Under the pieces are notes generated by a model. The model saw only the letters and a program-made list of their open reading frames with translations, ran no database searches and was not told the origin of the DNA. DNA of 64,000 nt from DAITMV01 sp046318595 (GTDB lineage: Bacteria; Pseudomonadota; Gammaproteobacteria; Burkholderiales; Burkholderiaceae_B), in assembly GCA_046318595.1 (NCBI GenBank), contig JBKCTV010000003.1, positions 1 to 64,000 of the forward strand, read 5' to 3'. Below, piece by piece: positions 19,656 to 29,296 of the stretch (position 1 is its first letter; each line of letters opens with the position of its first letter). A program made the translations under genes and the position numbers.

Positions 19656-20825
19656 ATGCCCCACATACATCAGCCTTTTGAAGCCATTTTACCCTTCGAT
19701 ACCTTGAGCGATCACGCGTTGGCAGAGTTTCTCGTCAACGATTGGCATATTCGTCCACGGCTGTTTCGCCAAGCCTTACACGGCGATTCGCTGGAGTTCG
19801 ATCCGACTGAAATTTTGTCGTTGGCAACCAATCCCGACGCCGAAAGCCGCCTGATCAGTTGTTTCGACGGCAAGTGGCGACTGACCCTTGGACCACTGGA
19901 CAGCCTGCCCAGTCGTCGCAAAAAAAACTGGACCGTTCTGGTCCAAGGGGTCGAACAGCAACTCGCCCAGGCAGACCGGCTGCTGCAACGGTTCCGCTTC
20001 CTGCCGGACGCCCGGCTGGACGACCTGATGATCAGTTTTGCGACCGACGGCGGCGGGGTGGGACCACACGTCGACTCGTACGACGTTTTTTTGCTGCAGG
20101 TTCATGGGCAGCGTCGTTGGCGAATCGGTAAGCAAAATGACCTGAGTCTGCGAACGGATTTGCCGTTGAAAATTCTGGCTAATTTTCAGCCGAGCGAGGA
20201 AATGATTCTCGATCCGGGCGATCTGCTCTATCTGCCGCCGGATTATGCGCACGAGGGCGTGGCAATCGGCGACTGCCTGACCGTTTCGATCGGTTTTCGG
20301 GCGCCTACCGCCAGCGAAATACTGGCAGCTGCCTTGCGGGGCTGGGCGGATGCCATCGAGGCCGAACCGGATGAGTGGCCTACGCGTTTTGCGGACCCGG
20401 GACGTGGCGCCACGGCGAAACCGGCATGCCTGCCGGCCGACCTGCTCGTCTGGGCCGATCATTTACTGCAAAACGCCAAGTGGTCGGCCGAGATTTTAGA
20501 GCGCAGTCTCGGGCAATATCTGACCGAACCGAAAGATAATGTGTTTTTCGACGCACCAGAACGGAAGTGGTCGAGAAAAAAAATCGTTTCTCATTGGCTC
20601 ACAAATGGCGTGCGCCTGTCAGCGCGCTCGAAAATCGTCTATGGTACGACTGCCGGCTACCTGAACGGCGAACGGTTTTCATTCGTCTGCTCACAATTTC
20701 ATACTGTATTTCAACTACTTGCCGATCAGCACGGGCTGACTGCGGAACAGTGTAGAGCCTATGGCGAAAATCCTGCGGTCATGCCGTGGCTGGAAGAAAT
20801 TTTCAATGCCGGCTGGCTGACTTGA
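19656..20825 (+). CDS. roxA: JmjC-type cupin dioxygenase, ribosomal protein uL16 arginine hydroxylase (RoxA/YcfD) family
   Basis: 389 residues, close to E. coli YcfD (373). The iron-binding facial triad can be placed as H-x-D in GPHVDSYDVF (about residue 136-138) and the distal His in PPDYAHEG (about 197), on a cupin barrel; a helical dimerisation region and a C-terminal winged-helix part follow. RoxA is a Fe(II)/2-oxoglutarate oxygenase that hydroxylates an Arg of ribosomal protein uL16. The specific substrate is inferred from family membership. A perfect TATAAT (19607-19612) lies upstream without a clear -35 box. Confidence 0.85.
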   Translation: MPHIHQPFEAILPFDTLSDHALAEFLVNDWHIRPRLFRQALHGDSLEFDPTEILSLATNPDAESRLISCFDGKWRLTLGPLDSLPSRRKKNWTVLVQGVEQQLAQADRLLQRFRFLPDARLDDLMISFATDGGGVGPHVDSYDVFLLQVHGQRRWRIGKQNDLSLRTDLPLKILANFQPSEEMILDPGDLLYLPPDYAHEGVAIGDCLTVSIGFRAPTASEILAAALRGWADAIEAEPDEWPTRFADPGRGATAKPACLPADLLVWADHLLQNAKWSAEILERSLGQYLTEPKDNVFFDAPERKWSRKKIVSHWLTNGVRLSARSKIVYGTTAGYLNGERFSFVCSQFHTVFQLLADQHGLTAEQCRAYGENPAVMPWLEEIFNAGWLT

Positions 20826-21046
20826 CGCACCAAAAACAATCTATTGTTGCAACTCTGTTGTATTGAGAACTATTTTGTACAGAAAATGCTATTCGATTTT
20901 GAAAATTTGTTCAGAAACCGATAGAATTTGGAGCTGTTACGGAATTTATGCAAAAAAATTGCAAAGTTATTTTGACATTCCGTGCAATGTGATTGATTAC
21001 CGGTAATCGTTCACCCGCTCTCTACGTTTTGATAAAGGAAATTGTT

Positions 21047-21283
21047 ATGAAGAAGTCCCTGCTCGTCGCATCCCTGTTGGCTATTGCTTTGGCCGCTTGC
21101 AGCAAAAAAGAAGAAGCTCCTGCGCCAGCAGCACCTGCAATGGAAGCCCCTGCTGCTACCCCAGCCACGCCAGTACCGGCCGATACGCCAGCAACGACCA
21201 CCCCTGACGCCGGCAAGCCTGCCGATGCCATGGCGCCTGCCGCGCCAGCAATGGACGCCCCGAAAACCGAAGAAAAGAAATAA
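21047..21283 (+). CDS. Small Pro/Ala-rich lipoprotein
   Basis: 78 residues starting MKKSLLVASLL with a lipobox LAAC (Cys near residue 19), then Lys/Glu and a low-complexity tail of Ala, Pro and Thr (APAAPAMEAP and the similar APAAPAMDAP near the end form a short internal repeat). It is expected to be lipidated and anchored in a membrane, with the tail in the periplasm; no enzymatic domain. AAAGGA lies 8 bases before the ATG, which decides this start over an upstream in-frame codon. The 221-base gap in front is A+T rich and holds a TTGACA (20972) without a convincing -10 box. Strong terminator behind. Function unknown. Confidence 0.75.
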   Translation: MKKSLLVASLLAIALAACSKKEEAPAPAAPAMEAPAATPATPVPADTPATTTPDAGKPADAMAPAAPAMDAPKTEEKK

Positions 21284-21298
21284 TTTTTTCTTTGGACG

Positions 21299-21323
21299 AA
21301 AAGCCGGCTTTCGCCGGCTTTTT
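21299..21323. terminator. Rho-independent terminator, probably used from both sides
   Basis: AAAAGCCGG and CCGGCTTTTTT flank a short CTTTCG loop region (GCCGGC pairs with GCCGGC). It lies 15 bases behind the lipoprotein gene and 25 bases beyond the stop of the convergent MBL-fold gene, with a U-run on the plus-strand side and A-run on the other. Confidence 0.8.
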
Positions 21324-21347
21324 TATTGTCCCGACTTACGCACCGTT

Positions 21348-22145
21348 TTAAGCTATTTTTTGCCAATACAGGCCTTCCGCCTGATCCGCCAGTAAAAAAC
21401 TCCCCTCGTAGCCACCTAAGGCAGCCGTCCAGCTGTTTTTTACCAATTGGGGCGCATTGGTGCTTTTACTCAGGTGCGCAGCAACGAGCGTATGTAAACG
21501 CCCACGATCGATATGCAGGAGAATTTCACAGGCGGCATCGTTGCTGAGGTGTCCGTAATCGCTAGAAATGCGTTTTTTGAGCGAAGGCGGATACATAGAG
21601 CAATTCAATAAACTGGGATCGTGGTTCGACTCAAGCACCAAAGCATCGCAATTCGACAGCATGTGCACGATATGCGGCGTCGGCATGCCACAGTCGGTCA
21701 TCAAACCAAGGCGTCTCTTTCCGTCGCTCAAAACGAATTGCGCTGGTTCGGCAGCATCGTGCGGGACGGGGAAAGGCTGCAACTCCAGATCGCCGATCGA
21801 CCAGGGGGTATGGCTGTCGAACAAGCGGGCCCGCCCCTGCTCGAGCCAGTCAACATCGACCCAGCGATTGCGACAGGCGACACGCCAGGTGCCGGCAGTT
21901 AACCAGACCGGCGTTCCGAAACGCCGGGCGAAGCGAAAAATGCCGCCGATGTGATCGTCGTGTTCGTGCGTCACGACCAGCGCGGCAATATCGCCGGGTG
22001 TCAGGCCGGCACGCTGCAGGCGCACAACGGTTTCCTTGATGGTAAAACCGCAATCGACCATGACGCAGGTGCGCGCAACACCCGTGCCGACCTCCACCAG
22101 CCAAGCATTGCCTTCGCTACCGCTACCCAGACTGGCAAAGCGCAT
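21348..22145 (-). CDS. MBL-fold metallohydrolase, YycJ/WalJ-like
   Basis: 265 residues with the metallo-beta-lactamase fold: metal motif THEHDDHIGG near residue 60-68, TDCGMP, and ESNHD further on, which match the exonuclease-like YycJ/WalJ group of small MBL proteins. Those are putative DNA exonucleases, in Gram-positives linked to cell-wall control; here the role is unproven. It is the last gene of a minus-strand run and starts 3 bases after bamC, consistent with cotranscription. Confidence 0.85.
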   Translation of the reverse strand: MRFASLGSGSEGNAWLVEVGTGVARTCVMVDCGFTIKETVVRLQRAGLTPGDIAALVVTHEHDDHIGGIFRFARRFGTPVWLTAGTWRVACRNRWVDVDWLEQGRARLFDSHTPWSIGDLELQPFPVPHDAAEPAQFVLSDGKRRLGLMTDCGMPTPHIVHMLSNCDALVLESNHDPSLLNCSMYPPSLKKRISSDYGHLSNDAACEILLHIDRGRLHTLVAAHLSKSTNAPQLVKNSWTAALGGYEGSFLLADQAEGLYWQKIA

Positions 22146-22148
22146 GCC

Positions 22149-23294
22149 TTATTTGAGCTCTTCCTGCAAGAGCGCCATGATGCGCTTGCCAACCTCGCCC
22201 TGCTCCGGCTGACCGGTTTGCGTGAGCACACTGACTTCGCTGCCCTGCGCCGATACAGCCACCAGGATCTGGTACTTGGGCTGGGCTTTCAACTCCTGAT
22301 CGCTTGTGGACGGTTTGCTGAACAGCCCCGAAAAAAAGCCTTTACCGGATTTTTTGTTACCACGGTCGAGCTCGGGATCGATATACCGCACATAGTAAAT
22401 TCCTTTGGAGCGGTCGCGGTCCTCGACAGCAAAGCCGACGCGGTCCAGCGCGAGGCCAACCCGTCGCCAAGCCCGGTCGAAAGGCTCGGCGACGGCGATT
22501 TTGATACCCCTCTCGTCCATGACGAGATTCGCTTTAGGCATCGCCGACGCCGCTGCGGCAAGTTGTTGCTGCGCTTTTGCCTGATCGCCTGCCCCAAGTT
22601 TGACCAACAAACGGCTCAGAAATTCGGCTTCCAGGTCCGGATTGGCAGAACGCTGCTGCCAAACCATGCGTTCCTGGGTCTGGGTAGTGTAGGTTTCGAC
22701 CATACCACGGTGACTGATGTAGATTTCAGTGCCGTTCGGCGTGCGCTCCAGGCGTGTTCGAAATTTGTCGAGCTCTCCGCTCGAATACAAGTTGTCGAAA
22801 ACCTTACCGATGACACTGCGCACACCGTCGACTGGGATTTTGGCACGGTTTTCCTGCCAATCGGTTTCCATGACGCCAACTGCGGGGGTATCCACTTGCA
22901 AGACGAACCCCGATTGTTGCCAAAACTCGCGCAGTAAAGACCAGAGCATTTCGGGGTCTTTATCGACGACGATCCAGCGCTGCGTGCCGGACCGCTCGAT
23001 CCGCGCGGAGGCAGTCTGCGGCAGAACATCGGGTACGCTGGCGACATTCGGTGTAGCCTGCTGCTGAGCAGCGACGCCGGAAGCAGTAGCGACGCCACGG
23101 TTGCTGGTTTCTGGCAAAGTATAGCGCTCATCGGGCTGAGCAGCCGTCAGATCGGGAGGCACATCGAGAGGCCGCAATTTGGTGGCCGCTTTGTAATTGA
23201 CCTTGCGGCCTTCCATGGTTTTATCGAGGGCGCCACAGGCGGCCACCGCCACAAGAGTCAGCAGGACAATGAAATATGAAACAGTAGATCGCAT
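22149..23294 (-). CDS. bamC: Outer-membrane assembly lipoprotein BamC
   Basis: 381 residues with signal peptide and lipobox VAAC (Cys near residue 20), followed by the unstructured N-terminal segment that includes KLRPLDVPPDLT, the conserved part that binds BamD, and two helix-grip domains. It belongs to the Bam complex that inserts beta-barrel proteins in the outer membrane. The gene is 15 bases downstream of dapA, the same association that gave BamC its older name DapX in E. coli. Confidence 0.93.
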   Translation of the reverse strand: MRSTVSYFIVLLTLVAVAACGALDKTMEGRKVNYKAATKLRPLDVPPDLTAAQPDERYTLPETSNRGVATASGVAAQQQATPNVASVPDVLPQTASARIERSGTQRWIVVDKDPEMLWSLLREFWQQSGFVLQVDTPAVGVMETDWQENRAKIPVDGVRSVIGKVFDNLYSSGELDKFRTRLERTPNGTEIYISHRGMVETYTTQTQERMVWQQRSANPDLEAEFLSRLLVKLGAGDQAKAQQQLAAAASAMPKANLVMDERGIKIAVAEPFDRAWRRVGLALDRVGFAVEDRDRSKGIYYVRYIDPELDRGNKKSGKGFFSGLFSKPSTSDQELKAQPKYQILVAVSAQGSEVSVLTQTGQPEQGEVGKRIMALLQEELK

Positions 23295-23309
23295 ACCAGG
23301 GGTCTCAGC

Positions 23310-24185
23310 TCAAATCAGTGCACAGTCGCGCAACGCTGCGTGCAAAAGTTCAGTATGGGGCGCATCCAGCGGCGTCAGGGGCAAACGGATGCCAGGCCGG
23401 ATTTTGCCGAGGGTCGCCAGCGCCCATTTGACAGGTATAGGATTGGCCTGGCAAAAAAGTTGTTTGTGCAGCGGCAACAGGGCGTTGTTCAATTCGACCA
23501 CCTGCGCCAGCTCACCCGCCAGCGCAGCCTGGCACAAAGCTTGCATCCGGGCTGGCACAAGGTTCGCGGTCACCGATATATTGCCCTTGGCGCCCAGCAG
23601 AATCAATGCGGCGGCGGTGGAGTCGTCGCCACTGTACACCGCGAAATTTGCCGGCGCATCGCGCAGCAGCCATTGGCCGCGGTTCAGGTCGCCAGTGGCA
23701 TCCTTGATGCCGACGATACCTGGCACCTGGCTCAGGCGCAGCACGGTTTCGTTGGCCATGTCGGCTACGGTCCGGCCGGGAACATTGTACAAAACAACCG
23801 GCAGATCGACGGCTTCGGCGACCTTGCGGAAATGCGCATATAAGCCATCCTGCGTCGGTTTGTTGTAGTAAGGCACGACCTGCAGACTAGCCGCCGCACC
23901 CACGTCGCGCGCATGCCGCGTCAGCTCGATGGCCTCCAGCGTCGAATTACCGCCGGTACCGGCGATCACCGGAATGCGCTGCGCACACTGCTCGACGGCT
24001 ACCCGGATCAGCTCGACATGCTCGGCGACGTCGACGGTCGGCGACTCACCAGTCGTTCCCACGGCGACGATCCCCTGCGTGCCCTGCTCGATATGCCAAT
24101 CGATGAGCCGACGATAGGTCTCGAAATCGAGCGAGCCATCCTCGAACATCGGCGTGACGATGGCGACAATGCTGCCAGTGATCAT
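23310..24185 (-). CDS. dapA: 4-hydroxy-tetrahydrodipicolinate synthase
   Basis: 291 residues from ATG 24185, chosen because MITGSIVAIVTP is the family start and gives the canonical residue numbering; the frame is open 33 bases further up. Condenses pyruvate and aspartate semialdehyde, the first committed step to diaminopimelate and lysine. Catalytic Lys161 (GIKDATGD), Tyr133 (LYNVPGR), Tyr106/107 (PYYNK) and GTTGES are all present at the E. coli positions. A GGAG sits 10 bases upstream. It is 84 bases downstream of trpS. Confidence 0.96.
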   Translation of the reverse strand: MITGSIVAIVTPMFEDGSLDFETYRRLIDWHIEQGTQGIVAVGTTGESPTVDVAEHVELIRVAVEQCAQRIPVIAGTGGNSTLEAIELTRHARDVGAAASLQVVPYYNKPTQDGLYAHFRKVAEAVDLPVVLYNVPGRTVADMANETVLRLSQVPGIVGIKDATGDLNRGQWLLRDAPANFAVYSGDDSTAAALILLGAKGNISVTANLVPARMQALCQAALAGELAQVVELNNALLPLHKQLFCQANPIPVKWALATLGKIRPGIRLPLTPLDAPHTELLHAALRDCALI

Positions 24186-24269
24186 GCGGATTGAACTCCG
24201 ATACATATGAAGAACCATGATTGTAGCGCACAGGCCCGAACCAAACCGTTCAAGCGCCTGCTCCGCTGC

Positions 24270-25472
24270 TCAGCCATAGTTCAAGCCCATAGCCTCGCGC
24301 ACGTCGCGCATGGTTTCGCGTGCCAATTCACGGGCCCGTTCGCAGCCATCGGCAATGATATTTTTGACAAGAGACGGATCGTCGAGATAAGGCTGAGCAC
24401 GCTCCCGAACGGGCGCCAACTCGGCGATGATCGCGTCGATGACCGGCTGCTTACAATCCAAACAACCGATGCCGGCAGAGGTGCAGCCCTGCCGCACCCA
24501 TTGCTGGCGCGGCGTGTCGGAGTAGATTTCGTGCAAAGCCCAAACCGGGCATTTTTCAGGATCGCCCGGGTCGGTTCGCCGGACCCGCGACGGGTCGGTA
24601 GGCATACGCCGCAATTTTTGCGCAATCACCTCGGGTTCGTCGCGCAAGGAAATGACGTTGTTATAGCTTTTGGACATTTTTTGGCCGTCGAGGCCAGGCA
24701 TGCGCGACGCTTCGGTCAAGGAGGCTTTCGGCTCAGACAGAATCAGTTTACGCCCTCCTTCCAGATAACCGAACAAGCGTTCGCGGTCGCCGAGGCTCAG
24801 GTTTTGCGAGTCGCCCAGCAAGGCCTGGGCTTGTTCGAGCGCCGATCCGTCTCCCTGCTCCTGGTGACGGTTGCGCAAGTCGAGATAAAGCTTGGCGCGC
24901 TTGCCGCCGAGCCGCTTGACAGCCTCGAGCGCTTTTTCCTCGAAGCCGGGTTCACGCCCATACAAGTGGTTGAAACGCCGGGCGATTTCGCGCGTCAGTT
25001 CGATGTGCGGCACCTGATCTTCGCCGACTGGCACCATGGTGGCGCGATAAATCAGAATGTCTGCGGACTGCAGCAGGGGATAACCCAAAAACCCATAGGT
25101 GGCGAGGTCCTTATCGGCCAGCTTGTCCTGCTGATCTTTATAGGTCGGCACCCGCTCGAGCCAACCGAGTGGCGTCGACATCGACAGCAGCAAATGCAAC
25201 TCGGCATGCTCGGGCACGCGCGACTGAATGAATAACACGGCCTGGGCGGGGTCCACGCCCGCGGCCAGCCAATCGATCACCATGTCCCATACGCTCTGCT
25301 CGATGACTTCGGGGGTTTCGTAATGCGTCGTCAACGCATGCCAGTCGGCCACGAAAAAAAGACAGGGATGCTCGCTCTGCAGACGAACCCAGTTTTTTAG
25401 AACGCCGTGGTAATGGCCCAAATGCAAGCTGCCCGTAGGGCGCATGCCGGACAAGACGCGGTCAGGAAACAT
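24270..25472 (-). CDS. trpS: Tryptophanyl-tRNA synthetase
   Basis: 400 residues, of the longer TrpS form rather than the ~334-residue E. coli form. Class I signatures: HLGH (residues 17-20) and KMSKS near 264-268. It charges tRNA-Trp. The C-terminal part after KMSKS is extended, with three Cys (TSAGIGCLDCKQP and CPVW) that might bind metal; this is only visible from spacing. It lies between the M50 protease and dapA in a minus-strand run. Confidence 0.95.
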   Translation of the reverse strand: MFPDRVLSGMRPTGSLHLGHYHGVLKNWVRLQSEHPCLFFVADWHALTTHYETPEVIEQSVWDMVIDWLAAGVDPAQAVLFIQSRVPEHAELHLLLSMSTPLGWLERVPTYKDQQDKLADKDLATYGFLGYPLLQSADILIYRATMVPVGEDQVPHIELTREIARRFNHLYGREPGFEEKALEAVKRLGGKRAKLYLDLRNRHQEQGDGSALEQAQALLGDSQNLSLGDRERLFGYLEGGRKLILSEPKASLTEASRMPGLDGQKMSKSYNNVISLRDEPEVIAQKLRRMPTDPSRVRRTDPGDPEKCPVWALHEIYSDTPRQQWVRQGCTSAGIGCLDCKQPVIDAIIAELAPVRERAQPYLDDPSLVKNIIADGCERARELARETMRDVREAMGLNYG

Positions 25473-25490
25473 AATTATCGATCAACCCTG

Positions 25491-26147
25491 TCAAATATTG
25501 AATAAAAGCACCAGGCTTTTCAGGCCCAGCACGGCTGCCGGCGTAATCAGCAGCGGCAACAGATTAAAAATCATTAACAGCAGCAAAATCGGCATACCGT
25601 AGGCTTCGGTTCGAGCATATGCCTGCGCCGCACGAGCCGGCAGCAGACTAAACAACACCCGGCCACCGTCCAGGGGCAAAATCGGCAACATGTTCAGCAC
25701 GGCCAGCACAAGGTTGATTTCCATGCCGGCCTTGGCCATGTTCAGGAAAAAAGGCTCGCCACTGCTGCCAGTCAGTTGGAGTTTGAGCGCGGCAGCCCAA
25801 GCCAGCGCCATCAGCAGATTGGACACCGGTCCGGCCGCGGCAACATAGCGCATTTGCCGCTTTGGCTCGCGCAGCCGGCCGAAATCGACCGGAACGGGTT
25901 TGGCCCAGCCAAATAGCATTGGACTGCCACCGAAAAGGCTGGATGCCGCGAGAATCGCAAAAGGTACAACGATGGTGCCAACCGGGTCGATATGCTTGAG
26001 CGGGTTGAGCGTGACCCGCCCCCGCTCATGCGCGGTATTGTCGCCGAACCACTGGGCGATATAGCCATGCGCAGCCTCATGCAGGGTTATCGCAAAAATC
26101 ACCGGAAGGGCATAGACCGCAATGGTCTGGATCAGGTTATATTCCAT
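25491..26147 (-). CDS. Site-2 protease family (M50) membrane metalloprotease
   Basis: 218 residues from ATG 26147 (MEYNLIQTIAVYALPVIFA). The zinc motif HEAAH lies at residues 23-27 in the first membrane helix and the second metal motif LPLDGGRVL in a later helix; about five membrane segments. Such short M50 proteins lack PDZ domains and have no established substrate. The start overlaps the 3' end of the yciO-type gene by 11 bases. A longer frame upstream reads through that gene and is rejected as start. Confidence 0.88.
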   Translation of the reverse strand: MEYNLIQTIAVYALPVIFAITLHEAAHGYIAQWFGDNTAHERGRVTLNPLKHIDPVGTIVVPFAILAASSLFGGSPMLFGWAKPVPVDFGRLREPKRQMRYVAAAGPVSNLLMALAWAAALKLQLTGSSGEPFFLNMAKAGMEINLVLAVLNMLPILPLDGGRVLFSLLPARAAQAYARTEAYGMPILLLLMIFNLLPLLITPAAVLGLKSLVLLFNI

Positions 26148-26799
26148 CGGGGTCCATTGTATCAACCTCCACCGGCTCCAGCGCGCCCGTGAGCGAACCA
26201 GCGCCGATCCGCACGACACGCGGCACGGTTTCGGTCCAGTCGACGACCGTCGTGGCGCGGTGCCCGCCTTCGGCTCCGGTGGACAACACCAGGTCGATGG
26301 TTTTTTCCAGCGTCTGCCGAATCTCTTCGGGGTCACGCATCGGTTCGGTCTGGCCGGGTAACTGCAAGGTAGTCGCAATCAAGGGCCCGCCCATTTCCGT
26401 CAGAATGGCCTGCGCCAACTTATGGTCGGGGACGCGCAAACCGATCGATTTTTTCGATGGATGCGAGACCCGCCGTGGCACTTCGCGGGTCGCCTCCAGA
26501 ATGAAAGTATAAGGACCCGGCAGCATGGCCTTGAGGAGCCGATACTGCACGTTGCTAACCTTGGCATATGAGGCGATCTGCGTCAGATCGGAACACAGCA
26601 AGGCGAAATGTTGCCGTTCGTCCAGACTGCGTATGCGGCGCAGCCTTTCGACCGCGGCTTTGTCGTCGAGCCGACAGACGAGCGCGTAACAGGAGTCGGT
26701 CGGCATGGCGAGGACGCCGCTATTTTGCAGGATCTGCACGGCCTGACGGCACAGACGCGCCTGGGGATTATCGGGATGAAGTTCGAAAAACTGAGCCAA
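26137..26799 (-). CDS. yciO: YrdC/Sua5-domain protein, YciO type
   Basis: 220 residues with the YrdC fold: MPTDSCYALVCRLDD, KRIRS-like RRIRSLDERQHF, LPGPYTFIL, and GLRVPDH, followed by the ATTLQ segment. YrdC/TsaC makes threonylcarbamoyl-AMP for tRNA t6A; YciO paralogs share the fold and are less active or of unclear role. The residues KxR/SxN arrangement is altered (RQHF instead of KRP), which favours YciO over TsaC. It lies 15 bases behind the PHP gene and overlaps the M50 gene. Confidence 0.85.
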   Translation of the reverse strand: MAQFFELHPDNPQARLCRQAVQILQNSGVLAMPTDSCYALVCRLDDKAAVERLRRIRSLDERQHFALLCSDLTQIASYAKVSNVQYRLLKAMLPGPYTFILEATREVPRRVSHPSKKSIGLRVPDHKLAQAILTEMGGPLIATTLQLPGQTEPMRDPEEIRQTLEKTIDLVLSTGAEGGHRATTVVDWTETVPRVVRIGAGSLTGALEPVEVDTMDPDGI

Positions 26800-26814
26800 C
26801 GCACTACTTTCATG

Positions 26815-27684
26815 TTACAAAATCCAATCGTGCCACACTGGCGTGCATTCTGCCGGCAGAAGCGGTAAACGTCCTAGATCAATGCGTGACTCGCTCGGTC
26901 CGTGAAAATCCGACCCACGCGACGCCAACAACTCGTAATGCGCCGCAAGCCGGGCAAACTGAGCGTACTGCGCGGGCGTATGGCTACCGGTCACGACTTC
27001 GATCCCTTCGCCCCCCACAGCGATGAACGCCTCGATGAGCGTATGCAGTTGCTGATTATCGAGCTTGTAACGACCGGGATGCGCCAACACGGCACGACCA
27101 CCTGATGCGCGTATCCAAGCAACCGCCTGCTCCAGCGTCGCCCAGCGATGCGGCACATAGCCAGGCTTGCCCGGCACCATATAACGGGTGAAGACCTCGC
27201 GCACGTCTTTGCACCGTCCGGCTTCGACCAGAAACCGCGCGAAATGTGTACGGCTGATCAGCATCGGGTTGCCAGCATGGCTCAATGCGCCTTCGTAAGC
27301 GCCCGGAATGCCTGCCTGCGCCAGCAGTTCGCCCATGTGTCGGGCACGCGGACCACGTCCCTCGCGAATACTGTGCAAGCCTTTTTGCAGAGCGCTGTCG
27401 GGCCGGTAATCGATATTCAGCCCGACGATATGAATCGTGTCGTCCTGCCAGGTGACGGACACTTCGACACCGGCGATGAAAGCCAGATCGTGGGAGCGCG
27501 CGGCTGCGGCCGCTTCGGCCTGCCCGCCCAGCTCGTCGTGATCGGTCAGCGACCAGAGCGCCACGCCGGCCGCCTTAGCCCGCAGCGCCAGAGCGCCAGG
27601 CGTGAGCGTGCCGTCCGAAACGATCGAATGACAATGCAGGTCGGCGTTGAGCGTATGAGAGGCGAGTTTCGGGGCTGAATCCAT
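26815..27684 (-). CDS. rnm: PHP-domain phosphoesterase, RNase AM/TrpH type
   Basis: 289 residues. The PHP metal motifs are DLHCHSIVSDG (residues 15-25), TDHDELGG and, towards the end, SRGSDFHGP. The closest recognised family is YciV/TrpH (RNase AM), a 5'-3' exonuclease that also acts on 3',5'-nucleotide bisphosphates and trims the 5' ends of rRNA. The gene begins the minus-strand run that continues through yciO, the M50 gene and trpS to bamC; this order is conserved in Burkholderiales as I remember it. Confidence 0.88.
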   Translation of the reverse strand: MDSAPKLASHTLNADLHCHSIVSDGTLTPGALALRAKAAGVALWSLTDHDELGGQAEAAAAARSHDLAFIAGVEVSVTWQDDTIHIVGLNIDYRPDSALQKGLHSIREGRGPRARHMGELLAQAGIPGAYEGALSHAGNPMLISRTHFARFLVEAGRCKDVREVFTRYMVPGKPGYVPHRWATLEQAVAWIRASGGRAVLAHPGRYKLDNQQLHTLIEAFIAVGGEGIEVVTGSHTPAQYAQFARLAAHYELLASRGSDFHGPSESRIDLGRLPLLPAECTPVWHDWIL

Positions 27685-27880
27685 GTGTGTATGCTAACAG
27701 CAATGCAATTGCAGGACATTCCCACAGCTAACACGGATATTTCATCGTCTCCCGTTGCAAGCTGTCTGGCGTATGTAAGTGCCATTCACGCTAAAACCCT
27801 TCCGATATATCTGTGCTGAAACTTGCTGTCATATTCCGCTCGAAAGCGCATTCGAAACGGAACGCGAGCAAATTTTTGAA

Positions 27881-29296
27881 TCACGTCAGCGCCGCACGCG
27901 TCATATCCAAAGGCACCACCCACGCGTCGTACTGCTCGGCGGTCAGTTCGCCAGAGGCCACAGCCGCTTCCCGTAGGCTGAAGCCCTGTTGGTGCGCACG
28001 CTTGGCGATTGCCGCCGCTTTATCGTAGCCGATGTGCGGATTGAGCGCCGTTACCAACATCAGGTTGTTCGCCAGATTGGCGGCGATTCGTTCGCGGTGC
28101 GGTTCGATGCCTTGCGCGCAATAGCGGTCGAAAGCGGTACAGGCATCGGCTAACAAATCGATACTCTCCATGACGTTGTGCGCCATGACAGGCTTATAGA
28201 CGTTCAACTGAAAATTGCCTTGCGAACCGGCAAATGCCACCGCCGCGTCGTTGCCAAACACTTGCACGCACACCATCGTCAAAGCCTCGCACTGCGTCGG
28301 GTTGACTTTACCCGGCATGATGGACGAGCCAGGTTCGTTTTCGGGAATCGTCAGCTCCCCTATTCCGCAACGCGGGCCGCTGGCCAGCCAGCGCACGTCG
28401 TTGGCCATTTTCATGAGCCCGCCCGCCAAGGTGCGAAGCGCCGCTGACACATCGACCAAAGCATCATGGGCGGCCAAAGCGACGAACTTGTTTTCAGCCG
28501 CAACGAAGGGTAGGCCGGTCAACCGGGCAATCTTCGCGGCGGCGCATACGCCGAACTCCGGGTGGCTGTTGAGGCCGGTGCCAACCGCCGTGCCCCCGAT
28601 CGCCAGAGCATAAATGCCCGGCAAGACGCGTTCGACACCCTGTAAACCATAGCGTAACTGAGCCGCCCAGGCGCCGATTTCCTGCCCGAGCGTGATCGGC
28701 GTCGCATCTTGCAAATGCGTTCGGCCGGTTTTGACAAGGCCGGCGTATTCAATCGACTTACGCTGCAAAGTGCTCTGCAAGGTCTGCACGGCCGGCAATA
28801 AGCGACGATGCAGTAAATCGGCGATCGCAATGTGCATGGCCGTCGGAAAGGTGTCGTTGGACGACTGGCCGCGGTTGACGTGATCATTCGGATGCACCGG
28901 GGTTTTGCCGCCCCGCGGCTGACCGGCGATCTCGTTGGCCCGCGTGGCGATCACCTCGTTCGCATTCATATTCGACTGCGTTCCAGAACCCGTCTGAAAC
29001 ACCACCAACGGAAACTGCGCATCGAGGCGGTTACGCGCGACTTCATCAGCCGCGCGTTCTATCAACTGGCCGAGATCAGCGGGAATTTCGCCCAGGGCGA
29101 CGTTGGCCTGAGCGGCCGCCTGCTTGAGCAAACCAAGCGCCCTGATCAGCGGCGCCTGCCACCGAAAGCGCGCGATACCGATCGGAAAATGTTCGATGGA
29201 GCGCTGCGTTTGGGCTCCCCAGTAAGCGTCCGCAGGGACGGCGACTTCTCCCATGGAGTCGGTTTCGATGCGGGTGGTCGGGCTCGCATGGCTCAT
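27881..29296 (-). CDS. fumC: Class II fumarate hydratase
   Basis: 471 residues from ATG 29296 (MSHASPTTRIETDSMGEV), chosen because the family begins with RIETDSMGE; a longer in-frame start is 78 bases up. Interconverts fumarate and malate in the TCA cycle with no iron-sulfur cluster. Signature GSSIMPGKVNP near residue 323, TGRTHLQDATP with catalytic His, and the GSGTQSNMN segment are intact. The 196 bases between its stop and the PHP gene hold nothing I can recognise. Confidence 0.96.
   Translation of the reverse strand: MSHASPTTRIETDSMGEVAVPADAYWGAQTQRSIEHFPIGIARFRWQAPLIRALGLLKQAAAQANVALGEIPADLGQLIERAADEVARNRLDAQFPLVVFQTGSGTQSNMNANEVIATRANEIAGQPRGGKTPVHPNDHVNRGQSSNDTFPTAMHIAIADLLHRRLLPAVQTLQSTLQRKSIEYAGLVKTGRTHLQDATPITLGQEIGAWAAQLRYGLQGVERVLPGIYALAIGGTAVGTGLNSHPEFGVCAAAKIARLTGLPFVAAENKFVALAAHDALVDVSAALRTLAGGLMKMANDVRWLASGPRCGIGELTIPENEPGSSIMPGKVNPTQCEALTMVCVQVFGNDAAVAFAGSQGNFQLNVYKPVMAHNVMESIDLLADACTAFDRYCAQGIEPHRERIAANLANNLMLVTALNPHIGYDKAAAIAKRAHQQGFSLREAAVASGELTAEQYDAWVVPLDMTRAALT

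Noticed and set aside
21951..22937. 328-codon plus-strand frame
   Set aside because: Antisense to the MBL-fold and bamC genes, both supported by motifs.
24207..25235. 342-codon plus-strand frame
   Set aside because: Antisense to trpS, which has its HIGH and KMSKS motifs in place.
26148..26378. Upstream in-frame extension of the M50 protease
   Set aside because: Overlaps the yciO-type gene in another frame; the membrane start at 26147 fits the family.
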